A DNA stretch of 12,529 bases from an uncultured Lactobacillus sp. (GTDB lineage: Bacteria; Bacillota; Bacilli; Lactobacillales; Lactobacillaceae), in the NCBI RefSeq assembly GCF_902491705.1, contig NZ_CABUIW010000063.1, forward strand, positions 1-12,529, written 5' to 3'. Both the position numbers and the translations under genes were made by a program. Positions 6,707-12,529 of the stretch are shown here, piece after piece. Positions within the stretch are counted from its first letter, which is position 1, and each line of letters begins with the position of its first letter. The notes under the pieces were generated by a model. That model saw nothing but the letters and a program-made list of their open reading frames with translations, made no database searches and was not told the origin of the DNA.

Positions 6707-7177
6707 ATGACTGAAGACTTGAACAAACGGGTTGAGCAGGCTGCCCAAGGTATTACGCCCCAAACCAAACCTGATGAACGTAGACGTTATTTAGGATCTT
6801 TACGTGAACGCGTTTTAGTGCGTTTAAACAATACTGAAGTTAAAAATCCTGAATTAACTTCTTTATTTTTAAAACATATCGATGACTTCAAAGGATATAC
6901 TATTTTAATTAATGGAAATATTACAGATGATGGCTTTTTAGGTGATGTTGAAGCAGATTGCAGCAAGGAAGATATTCCTTTTACTTTAGTTAATAATGAA
7001 ACTGCCAAAACAGGTCCTGAGGACACTGCTGTTTTGGTAGTAGCAAAAACTGCAATTAATCATTCACGAATTGAAATTAATCAAGTTTACGCACCAGAAA
7101 TGCCTAAAACAGAACTTGACGCACCAAGCAAAAAACATGAGGGTTTCTGGCATCATTTATTCCATGGTGATAAATAA
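6707..7177 (+). CDS. yueI: YueI-family (DUF1694) cytoplasmic protein
   Basis: The 156-aa protein has no signal peptide or membrane segment. It resembles the YueI/DUF1694 family of Firmicutes, recognised from the early PDERRRYLGSLRERV segment, the central FKGYTILINGNI strand and the late HSRIEINQVYAP segment; this is from memory of the family, whose biochemical role is unknown. A His- and Lys-rich tail (KKHEGFWHHLFHG) extends beyond the conserved part. AGAAAGGA supports the ATG at 6707, eight bases downstream; the ATG at 6698 is inside that site, and the longer open frame back to 6476 runs through rpsD and its terminator. The stop overlaps the rarA start as TAATG, so the two are translationally coupled. 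I recall yueI homologues beside unrelated genes elsewhere, so a joint function with RarA is only suggested. Confidence 0.8.
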   Translation: MTEDLNKRVEQAAQGITPQTKPDERRRYLGSLRERVLVRLNNTEVKNPELTSLFLKHIDDFKGYTILINGNITDDGFLGDVEADCSKEDIPFTLVNNETAKTGPEDTAVLVVAKTAINHSRIEINQVYAPEMPKTELDAPSKKHEGFWHHLFHGDK

Positions 7178-8484
7178 TGAAACCTTTAGCATACCGTATG
7201 CGACCTAAAAATTTGGATGAGGTTGTCGGTCAGCAACATTTAATCGGTCCAGGAAAAATCATTCGTCGAATGGTTGAAGCACGTCTTCTCTCCTCAATGA
7301 TTCTCTATGGCCCTCCTGGCATTGGTAAAACTAGTATTGCTAGTGCTATTGCCGGTTCAACTAAATATGCCTTTAGAAAGCTTAACGCGGCTACTAACGG
7401 CAAAAAGCAATTGCAACAAGTTGCCGAAGAAGGCAAAATGAGCGGTACTGTCGTATTATTGCTTGATGAAATTCACCGTTTAGATAAAACTAAGCAAGAC
7501 TTTTTATTGCCACTACTTGAATCAGGACAAGTTATTTTAATTGGTGCAACTACCGAGAATCCCTACATTTCGATCTCCCCTGCTATTCGTTCACGGTGTC
7601 AAATTTTTGAATTAAAGCCATTATCCAGTAGCGATGCATCAAGCGCAATTGATCGTGCATTAACTGATAAAGAAAATGGCTTAGGCAAATATAATGTTAC
7701 TTTGACCGATGATGCACGCCAGCTTTTAATTGAAAAAGGCAACGGTGACTTAAGAGCTACTTTGAACAGCTTAGAATTAGCAGTTCTTTCTACAAAGCAA
7801 GAATTGAAAAATGAAAAGAAAGACGATTCTACTATATTAATTACCCAAAAAGAGATGGCCGACTCTATTCAGATGAAAATTCAAAACTTTGATGCATCTG
7901 GTGATGGGCATTATGATCTTGTCTCTGCTTTTCAAAAATCAATCCGTGGCTCAGATACTGATGCGGCTTTACATTACTTAGCTAGATTAATTGAATCAGG
8001 CGACTTAATTTCTATTTGCCGTCGGTTGGCTGTAATCGCCTATGAAGATATTGGCCTAGCTAATCCTGCTGCCGCTGAGCGTGCAATAACAGCTATTCAA
8101 GCTGCTCAAATGGTGGGCTTACCTGAGGCACGAATTCCACTCGCTAATGCCGTAATTGAGCTTGCATTATCACCTAAAAGTAACAGTGCTATTACCGCAA
8201 TTGATAATGCACTTAGCGACATTCGCAATAAAAAGATTGGGTCGATCCCTGCCAACTTAAAAGATGCACACTATTCTGGTGCCAAAAAGTTGGGTCATGG
8301 AGTCAACTATCTCTACCCTCACGACTATCAAAATGATTGGGTAGCTCAACAATATTTGCCTGATAATTTGACTAAAGCTACTTATTTCCAACCTAAAGGT
8401 AATTCTAAAGTTGAACAACGTTACAAAGCGGTTTATCAAAACCTAAAACAAATGCAGTCTGATAACCTATCAAACAAGCATTAA
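7177..8484 (+). CDS. rarA: Replication-associated recombination protein A (MgsA/RarA AAA+ ATPase)
   Basis: RarA is a clamp-loader-like AAA+ ATPase that acts at stalled replication forks and single-strand gaps. The 435-aa protein matches the usual length. It opens with PLAYRMRPKNLDEVVGQQHL, the family hallmark. Walker A GPPGIGKT is at 45-52, Walker B LLLDEIH at 94-100 (Asp97, Glu98), sensor 1 GATTENP at 123-129 and an arginine-finger SRC at 139-141. The C-terminal MgsA tetramerisation region contains SICRRLAVIAYEDIGLANPAA. It starts inside the yueI stop (TAATG), with GGTGA just upstream. No terminator lies between it and the 6S RNA gene, so rarA transcripts may run to the hairpin at 8759-8784. 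In Bacillus subtilis rarA (yrvN) also lies near a 6S RNA gene, supporting the assignment. Confidence 0.97.
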   Translation: MKPLAYRMRPKNLDEVVGQQHLIGPGKIIRRMVEARLLSSMILYGPPGIGKTSIASAIAGSTKYAFRKLNAATNGKKQLQQVAEEGKMSGTVVLLLDEIHRLDKTKQDFLLPLLESGQVILIGATTENPYISISPAIRSRCQIFELKPLSSSDASSAIDRALTDKENGLGKYNVTLTDDARQLLIEKGNGDLRATLNSLELAVLSTKQELKNEKKDDSTILITQKEMADSIQMKIQNFDASGDGHYDLVSAFQKSIRGSDTDAALHYLARLIESGDLISICRRLAVIAYEDIGLANPAAAERAITAIQAAQMVGLPEARIPLANAVIELALSPKSNSAITAIDNALSDIRNKKIGSIPANLKDAHYSGAKKLGHGVNYLYPHDYQNDWVAQQYLPDNLTKATYFQPKGNSKVEQRYKAVYQNLKQMQSDNLSNKH

Positions 8485-8512
8485 AGTTAAATATTCATCT
8501 AAATTGATTTTA

Positions 8513-8541
8513 TTGACAAACATACCCTTATCCCTTATCAT
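8513..8541 (+). promoter_or_regulatory. 6S RNA promoter
   Basis: A perfect -35 TTGACA (8513-8518), a 17-bp spacer and TATCAT (8536-8541), with AT-rich DNA upstream. The predicted start (8548-8549) falls exactly at the first base of the 6S closing stem, so promoter and RNA fold support one another. Confidence 0.8.
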
Positions 8542-8548
8542 AATAAGT

Positions 8549-8745
8549 GATCTGAGTTGATCGACAAGCTTAAATGTATAAAGTTGACCGATCAAACTAT
8601 AAGACGTGGGAGTTGGCGAATAACTACCGAATCGGAATATTGCCTTGTCGCAAGATCCATATTCGCTGCGACGTCAACTCAAATTTTGAACACTGCGGGT
8701 TCAACAAGCGTCATTATGCTATGTTTAGTCAACTCGGATTTTTTT
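8549..8745 (+). ncRNA. ssrS: 6S RNA (RNA polymerase regulator)
   Basis: 6S RNA mimics an open promoter and binds the vegetative RNA polymerase holoenzyme. The region has no credible protein gene but folds as the family does. Closing stem: 8549-8560 (GATCTGAGTTGA) with 8729-8740 (TCAACTCGGATT), 12 bp with two G-U pairs. GTTGACC (8583-8589) pairs with GGTTCAAC (8698-8705) around one bulge. A large central bubble follows (about 8590-8609 and 8681-8697). The terminal arm has GAGTTGGCG (8610-8618) with CGTCAACTC (8672-8680), topped by GAATAT/ATATTC and CTTG/CAAG. Length of about 197 bases, the independent promoter and the position after rarA fit Firmicutes 6S RNA. The T-run at 8739-8745 probably sets the 3' end. 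Identification is by structure and context, not by a covariance search. Confidence 0.78.
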
Positions 8746-8758
8746 AGAATATTAAATG

Positions 8759-8784
8759 AGACGGTCTTAATTGACCGTCTTTTT
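8759..8784 (+). terminator. Intrinsic terminator downstream of rarA and 6S RNA
   Basis: AGACGGTC (8759-8766) pairs perfectly with GACCGTCT (8773-8780) around TTAATT, followed by a T-run to 8784. It lies 14 bases beyond the 6S closing stem and would stop rarA read-through; the next gene's GGAG follows 9 bases later. Confidence 0.85.
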
Positions 8785-8804
8785 CTGTAACTGGAGATTT
8801 TTTC

Positions 8805-9086
8805 ATGGTAATTAAAATTGTTATGATCATTTTTATTTTTCTTTTGTTGCTTACCTCTTGGTACATGTGGCACAGAAGAAATGGTCATTTCTTAATTTTC
8901 GATGTTGGTGGCGATCCTCGCATGGCCAACATTTTAAAATGGACCTCAATTGCTTTATTAGCCGAAAGCGTCATTGGAATTATTATTTTATTTATGGGAA
9001 ACAAGTACCTTAACTTGATCACGTTATTCCTTGCATCCCTAACCATCCTGACCTTTGGTTTATCAATTACTGGAAATAAAGAATAA
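8805..9086 (+). CDS. Small integral membrane protein, unknown function
   Basis: This 93-aa protein is almost entirely hydrophobic, with three likely membrane helices: about residues 2-20, 44-64 and 67-88. A polar stretch around 22-42 (MWHRRNGHFLIFDVGGDPRMAN) separates the first from the second. GGAG at 8793-8796 lies eight bases before the ATG, and codon use is like its neighbours, so it is very probably real. I do not recognise the family, and no catalytic or binding motif is visible. It sits between the terminator after 6S RNA and the promoter of the stress-protein gene. I see no clear promoter of its own, so it may depend on read-through of the 8759-8784 terminator. Confidence 0.75.
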   Translation: MVIKIVMIIFIFLLLLTSWYMWHRRNGHFLIFDVGGDPRMANILKWTSIALLAESVIGIIILFMGNKYLNLITLFLASLTILTFGLSITGNKE

Positions 9087-9113
9087 TATATTCCTAATAA
9101 TAAGCAAATTTTT

Positions 9114-9121
9114 GGTAAAAT
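9114..9121 (+). promoter_or_regulatory. Candidate extended -10 of the universal stress protein gene
   Basis: TTGGTAAAAT contains TGG directly before TAAAAT (9116-9121), an extended -10. No good -35 is seen at 17 bp. Predicted start is near 9128, giving a leader of about 20 bases with AGAGGTG (9133-9139) as ribosome site. Confidence 0.45.
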
Positions 9122-9147
9122 AGATGTTAGGAAGAGGTGTTTAGAAA

Positions 9148-9612
9148 ATGCTTTCACAATATAAAAATATTCAAGTTTCTGTAGATGGTTCAAAAGAAGC
9201 TGATTTAGCTTTCAGCAAAACCGTAGCCATCGCTAAGCGTAACAATGCAACTTTGGAAATTTTACACGTAATCGATACCCGTTCTTTCCAAAACGTTTCT
9301 AGTTTTGATTCTGCAATGGTCGAACAAGTTTCTAAAGATGCTGAAAAGAGAATGAAGGATTACCAAGCACGTGCTGTTAAGGCTGGTGTTAAGGATTCTC
9401 ATTATTCAATTGAGTTCGGGTCACCTAAGACAATCATTGGTCATGAATTTCCTAAGAAACACAACATTGACTTAATTGTTGTTGGTGCAACTGGGTTAAA
9501 TGCTGTTGAACGTTTGCTTATTGGTAGTGTTACTGAATACGTTACTAGAACTGCAAACTGCGATGTCTTGGTATGTCGTACCAAAGAAGTTGAAGACGCT
9601 TTAGAAAAATAA
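9148..9612 (+). CDS. uspA: Universal stress protein, UspA family, ATP-binding type
   Basis: UspA-type proteins are cytoplasmic nucleotide-binding dimers that accumulate under stress and starvation; their biochemical output is poorly defined. The 154-aa length is typical of a single-domain Usp. The first strand (YKNIQVSVDGSKEADLAF) carries the conserved Asp after the V-S-V strand. The ATP motif G-2x-G-9x-G-S is intact: GATG, nine residues, then GS within GATGLNAVERLLIGSV (about 118-133). The C-terminal strand CDVLVCR completes the fold. AGAGGTG lies eight bases before the ATG. The gene is a single unit ended by a strong hairpin at 9627-9657. It shares no obvious partner with neighbouring nagZ. 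Confidence 0.95.
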   Translation: MLSQYKNIQVSVDGSKEADLAFSKTVAIAKRNNATLEILHVIDTRSFQNVSSFDSAMVEQVSKDAEKRMKDYQARAVKAGVKDSHYSIEFGSPKTIIGHEFPKKHNIDLIVVGATGLNAVERLLIGSVTEYVTRTANCDVLVCRTKEVEDALEK

Positions 9613-9626
9613 GTTTTCATAATATT

Positions 9627-9657
9627 GAGCCAAATCTAATGATTTGGTTCTTTTTTT
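9627..9657 (+). terminator. Intrinsic terminator after uspA
   Basis: GAGCCAAATC (9627-9636) pairs with GATTTGGTTC (9641-9650) with one G-U pair and a TAAT loop, followed by seven T. Confidence 0.9.
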
Positions 9658-9712
9658 CTCTACATAATTTTTACTTTTCAACTAAAATGAACATGATAGA
9701 ATAGGACGTATC

Positions 9713-10867
9713 ATGAAGAAAAAAATATTATTTTTTACTGCATTAACTGCTGTAGCATTAATAGCAGCTGGTTGCAGCCATCAAATAAAATCCAATGCAA
9801 AATCTTTTAGTTCTAAAAAGATTAAAGTCATTAAAAAGAAGAAGAAAAAACCAAGTAAAATTGACAGAATTTTTAAACATATGACTCTAGATGAAAAAAT
9901 TGGTCAGCTTTATTTTGCTCATAGTACCGGTGATTATAAGCAAATGAAGAAAGACATTAATCAGTACCATTTAGGTGGAACTACCCTATTTGCTCCTGAT
10001 TACACCAATAGAACTAAGTCGCAGTTTGATCAAGAAATGCAAAATTATCAAAAAGCCAGCGATCATGGACTTCTAATTGCAACTGATCAAGAAGGTGGAA
10101 CTGTTTCTAGGATCGACACTAATCCTGATATTTCACAGAGAAAATATCCTAGTCCACAAGATATTTATAATGCCGACGGATTAAAAGGCATTAAAAAAGA
10201 AAATACAGAAGTAGCTCAGATTTTACGTCAAAACGGAATCAACACGAATTTTGCCCCTGTTACTGATGTAGCCAAAGATAAAAATAGTTTTATCTTTAAA
10301 CGAACCTTAGGCCAGGATTACAAAACAACAGCTAAATATATTCCTGTTGCAGTAAAAAGTATTCAGGACCAAAAAGTTGCAAGCTGTCTTAAACATTTCC
10401 CTAGTTATGGCGATGCTGGTGATACTCATACTGGTTTTGCGCAAATTAATAAGCCACTATCTGAATACGAAAAAGAAGATTTATTACCTTTTAAAGCAGG
10501 AATTAAAGCTGGCGTCGACAGCATTATGATCTCACACATCGTGATCAAAGATATTGATGCTAAACTGCCCGCTTCACTTTCTCCTGCCGTCCATAAATTG
10601 CTTCGTAACAAATTAAATTATCATGGCTTAATGATCACTGATGATTTACAAATGGGTGCTATTACTCAGTACGCAAAGCAACATCATGTCAATGCTGATG
10701 TCCTAGCTTTAAAAGCTGGCAACGATATGCTTTTGGGTGGCAATTATCAAACAGGCATCCCTGCTATCAAGAGTGCAGTACGAAATGGTTCAATCAGTAA
10801 AAAGCAAATTGATAATTCTGTTAGAAAAGTCCTGCTGCTAAAAGAAAAATTAGGTATTTTAAAATAA
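9713..10867 (+). CDS. nagZ: Lipoprotein beta-N-acetylhexosaminidase, GH3 (NagZ-like)
   Basis: NagZ-type GH3 enzymes remove N-acetylglucosamine from muropeptides during wall recycling; Gram-positive forms are exported. This 384-aa protein has a lipoprotein signal (MKKKILFF..., then LIAAGC with Cys21 as the lipidated residue), so it should face the outside of the membrane. A Lys-rich linker (35-49) could contact anionic wall polymers. The GH3 barrel starts near 50 and includes LIATDQEGG (120-128) and NFAPVTDV. KHFPSYGDAGDTH (227-239) holds the Asp237-His239 pair expected to act as general acid/base, and ITDDLQMGAI contains the probable nucleophile Asp310. The loop is a variant of the canonical KHFPGHGDTxxDSH, one residue shorter with Gly-His replaced by Ser-Tyr. 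Substrate could therefore differ. An AGGA site precedes the ATG. No GH3 C-terminal domain is present. Confidence 0.88.
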   Translation: MKKKILFFTALTAVALIAAGCSHQIKSNAKSFSSKKIKVIKKKKKKPSKIDRIFKHMTLDEKIGQLYFAHSTGDYKQMKKDINQYHLGGTTLFAPDYTNRTKSQFDQEMQNYQKASDHGLLIATDQEGGTVSRIDTNPDISQRKYPSPQDIYNADGLKGIKKENTEVAQILRQNGINTNFAPVTDVAKDKNSFIFKRTLGQDYKTTAKYIPVAVKSIQDQKVASCLKHFPSYGDAGDTHTGFAQINKPLSEYEKEDLLPFKAGIKAGVDSIMISHIVIKDIDAKLPASLSPAVHKLLRNKLNYHGLMITDDLQMGAITQYAKQHHVNADVLALKAGNDMLLGGNYQTGIPAIKSAVRNGSISKKQIDNSVRKVLLLKEKLGILK

Positions 10868-10890
10868 ATATCTCTTTAAATTTTGCCAAT

Positions 10891-10927
10891 AAAAAAGGAG
10901 TCAAAAATTTGACTCCTTTTTGTTTTT
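10891..10927. terminator. Bidirectional terminator between convergent nagZ and the zinc-ribbon gene
   Basis: GGAGTCAAA (10897-10905) pairs with TTTGACTCC (10908-10916). The stem is flanked by A-runs on the left and T-runs on the right, so a U-tract follows the hairpin in both directions. It fills the 62-bp gap between the two converging stops. Confidence 0.88.
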
Positions 10928-10929
10928 AT

Positions 10930-12375
10930 TTAATCTTTCTTAGTTTGGTCATAGATAATTTTACCGTCACCAACAGATAAGATCTTAAACTCTCCATTAT
11001 CCTTCTTAAAAGTTATATGAGGATAATGTGCTACTTGAATATGAATATCATTTTCATGATCAAATTCATAATCTATTTTAGCATCACATTCATAAATTCC
11101 TTTTTCTATTGGATAAACATTATAAACGTCTGGCTCTACTTCCCAATCATTAATTTTATCTGAATCATCAAATGCATTCGACATTTTATTAAACGAAATG
11201 TAGTACTTATTATTTTTACCATCAACAAATGCACCTGAATCTGTATCTTTAAAACAGTTTTTGATTAAGTCATTAACATCATCAAGACTGGGTGCTCCCG
11301 CAAATTCAGGAACTATATTAGTCAATTTAGAATCATAATCATTTGTTTTAGCTTGAGCTTTTGCAATTAAATCATCTGAATCTTCAGAATCATCTGAGTC
11401 ATCTTCTGATTTATTAATTACTGCATTTTCAATATTAGCTTCTTTTGAGACAAAAGTTTGACCTCGAGAAACATATTTAATATAAGCTGTAGTTTCGTCG
11501 TTATATTGATAATCATCTAAATCTAAAACTCCGTTTTTACTGAGCTTGCCACAATATTTATTAGCAATATAAACTTTACCGCCACTAGGCCCTAATACAG
11601 CTAAATCTGCCGTCTTAATATTGCAATTATAGACTTTATTTTCATCCCAAAGGTTAACACTAGCATCTGTCGATAATTTATGCCCTGAAGCAGTTGCTTG
11701 GACTTTTATATCATATTTACCACCAAGCATAGGACCAACTTTAGCTGTATAATCTTCACCGCTTAACTTTGCCGTTTTAACATACTTATTATTTATATAG
11801 ATTTTACTATTAGAATGATTGGTTTCAATAGTAGGTGAATAGCTAACTACGTCTAGTTTATATTTTGGAAACAGTAAAAAGTATTTGCCATCTTGTACCA
11901 AACTAATCCACTTAATATTTCCACCACTTGCTAAAGTATTACGTAGCATAGTTAATCCACTGGGATTATTCTTATAATAATTAGTAATCGATTTAACTGA
12001 ATTAGAATTGATTTTTACATTTGAATCTTCTGTTGTTACCAATGTAGCTAATTTGTTATTGTCGCCTTTGCGAATGGTATCAATAATTCTATTCACCTGA
12101 TTAGTAGAATTATAATAATGCCGTTCATATGCACCAAGAGCAATTAATAAAACTATAACTACTCCTAAAGCTATGAAAACTTTATTATTCTTAGAAGATC
12201 TTTTTCCATTACTAGGTGTTTGAGAAGAATTTGGCACTTTAGGTGCTATTTGTTGATGTAAGTTCTCCTCCGTATTTTGCTTAGCTCTTGCATTTTTGAA
12301 ACTATAACCACAGTTTGGACAAAAATCCACTTGAGGATCTACTTTTGTCCCACAATTTGGACAAAATTTTTCCAT
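10930..12375 (-). CDS. Zinc-ribbon membrane protein of TcaA-like architecture
   Basis: This 481-aa protein begins with a double CPNCG zinc ribbon (Cys5, Cys8, Cys19, Cys22), then a polar linker (27-64) and one membrane helix (about 66-83). A large extracytoplasmic part of about 400 residues follows. That layout and length match TcaA of Staphylococcus aureus (teicoplanin-associated) and similar Gram-positive envelope proteins. The outer part has a helical segment (about 92-165), two beta-rich repeats (about 168-250 and 255-320, each with a VYI/IYIN-x-KY motif), an acidic Ser/Asp linker (323-335) and a compact C-terminal domain that may be NTF2-like. An AAAGGGA site lies about 10 bases before the ATG. 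Function here is inferred from architecture only; a role in sensing or organising the envelope is plausible. It stands alone, beside a mobile-element edge. Confidence 0.75.
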   Translation of the reverse strand: MEKFCPNCGTKVDPQVDFCPNCGYSFKNARAKQNTEENLHQQIAPKVPNSSQTPSNGKRSSKNNKVFIALGVVIVLLIALGAYERHYYNSTNQVNRIIDTIRKGDNNKLATLVTTEDSNVKINSNSVKSITNYYKNNPSGLTMLRNTLASGGNIKWISLVQDGKYFLLFPKYKLDVVSYSPTIETNHSNSKIYINNKYVKTAKLSGEDYTAKVGPMLGGKYDIKVQATASGHKLSTDASVNLWDENKVYNCNIKTADLAVLGPSGGKVYIANKYCGKLSKNGVLDLDDYQYNDETTAYIKYVSRGQTFVSKEANIENAVINKSEDDSDDSEDSDDLIAKAQAKTNDYDSKLTNIVPEFAGAPSLDDVNDLIKNCFKDTDSGAFVDGKNNKYYISFNKMSNAFDDSDKINDWEVEPDVYNVYPIEKGIYECDAKIDYEFDHENDIHIQVAHYPHITFKKDNGEFKILSVGDGKIIYDQTKKD

Positions 12376-12417
12376 CTTTTGTTTTCCCTTTCTTAATCTA
12401 ATAACTTAACCACTAAA

Positions 12418-12423
12418 ATTATA
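12418..12423 (-). promoter_or_regulatory. Candidate -10 of the zinc-ribbon gene
   Basis: A perfect TATAAT on the minus strand, preceded by AAGA rather than TG. No good -35 lies at 16-18 bp; TTGTAT (12449-12444) is 20 bp away and touches the edge of the presumed mobile element. Predicted leader is about 36 bases. Confidence 0.4.
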
Positions 12424-12447
12424 TCTTATTCTTCTCGAACAGAATAC

Positions 12448-12529
12448 AAAACCCTCGAAATTCTATCCGAACTTTGTGGTGACCCTCGAAATTCGGACAT
12501 GAATTTCGGGGGTTTTATTATGGCTAAAT
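12448..12529 (+). mobile_element. Probable left edge of an insertion sequence with the start of its ORF
   Basis: A 13-base direct repeat ACCCTCGAAATTC occurs at 12451-12463 and 12482-12494, 31 bases apart. An inverted copy GAATTTCGGGGGT is at 12501-12513. The second repeat and the inverted copy form a hairpin with a 6-base loop followed by TTTT; the first repeat can pair with the same arm over 16 bases (AAAACCC...). The GGGGG inside that arm (12508-12512) is a plausible ribosome site for ATG GCT AAA (12520-12528), an ORF leaving the window. Hairpins that terminate incoming transcription and hide the transposase ribosome site are known at IS200/IS605 left ends, so that family is a reasonable guess. 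Too little coding sequence is visible to confirm it. Confidence 0.45.

Noticed and set aside
8759..8784. Similarity of this hairpin (ACGGTC...GACCGT) to the ezrA terminator at 3942-3969 as a dispersed repeat
   Set aside because: The match covers only about six bases of stem and the loops differ; chance resemblance of terminators is the simpler explanation.
8557..8888. Two small open frames on opposite strands over 8557-8790 and 8679-8888
   Set aside because: They cover the 6S RNA and a terminator hairpin, lack good ribosome sites and have no recognisable protein features.
9661..9712. Promoter for nagZ (TAAAAT or TAGAAT as -10)
   Set aside because: Neither has a reasonable -35 or an extended -10, so no specific site is supported.
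1..12529. CRISPR array, tRNA or rRNA gene, or defence/toxin-antitoxin cassette
   Set aside because: No regularly spaced repeats, cloverleaf sequences, rRNA segments or recognisable defence genes were seen on either strand.

Overview
The window is low-GC Firmicutes chromosome. Gene content, codon use, strong AGGAGG-type ribosome binding sites and the secreted 'LRGTWYT' protein point to Lactobacillus, most likely the acidophilus/crispatus/helveticus cluster; this is inference from sequence style, not a database match. It is mostly core housekeeping sequence bounded by two mobile-element edges. I found no evidence for a new defence, toxin or biosynthetic system. The most interesting material is non-coding RNA and regulatory structure.

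Layout. Positions 1-146 hold the 3' end of an IS3-family transposase and its probable right end. Genes on the minus strand follow, listed here in transcription order from the right: ezrA (septum ring regulator), nifZ-type cysteine desulfurase, thiI (tRNA 4-thiouridine synthase), rsuA (16S rRNA pseudouridine synthase) and a small secreted protein. ezrA is divergent from rpsD. The 283-bp gap between them carries promoters for both directions and a long folded rpsD leader that ends in a hairpin covering the Shine-Dalgarno sequence.

The plus strand then carries rpsD, a yueI-rarA pair overlapping at TAATG, a 6S RNA (8549-8745) with its own consensus promoter, a 93-aa membrane protein, a universal stress protein and a lipoprotein NagZ-like beta-N-acetylhexosaminidase. 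Most units end at a clear intrinsic terminator. A bidirectional terminator separates nagZ from a convergent minus-strand gene for a zinc-ribbon membrane protein of TcaA-like architecture. Positions 12448-12529 look like the left edge of a second mobile element, with repeat arms that can fold over the ribosome binding site of an ORF running off the window.

How the genes work together. NifZ and ThiI form a sulfur relay for s4U in tRNA, supported by their TAATG overlap. RsuA, S4 and ThiI all belong to translation or RNA modification. EzrA, NagZ and the TcaA-like protein concern the cell envelope. RarA and 6S RNA act in replication-fork maintenance and growth-phase control of RNA polymerase respectively.
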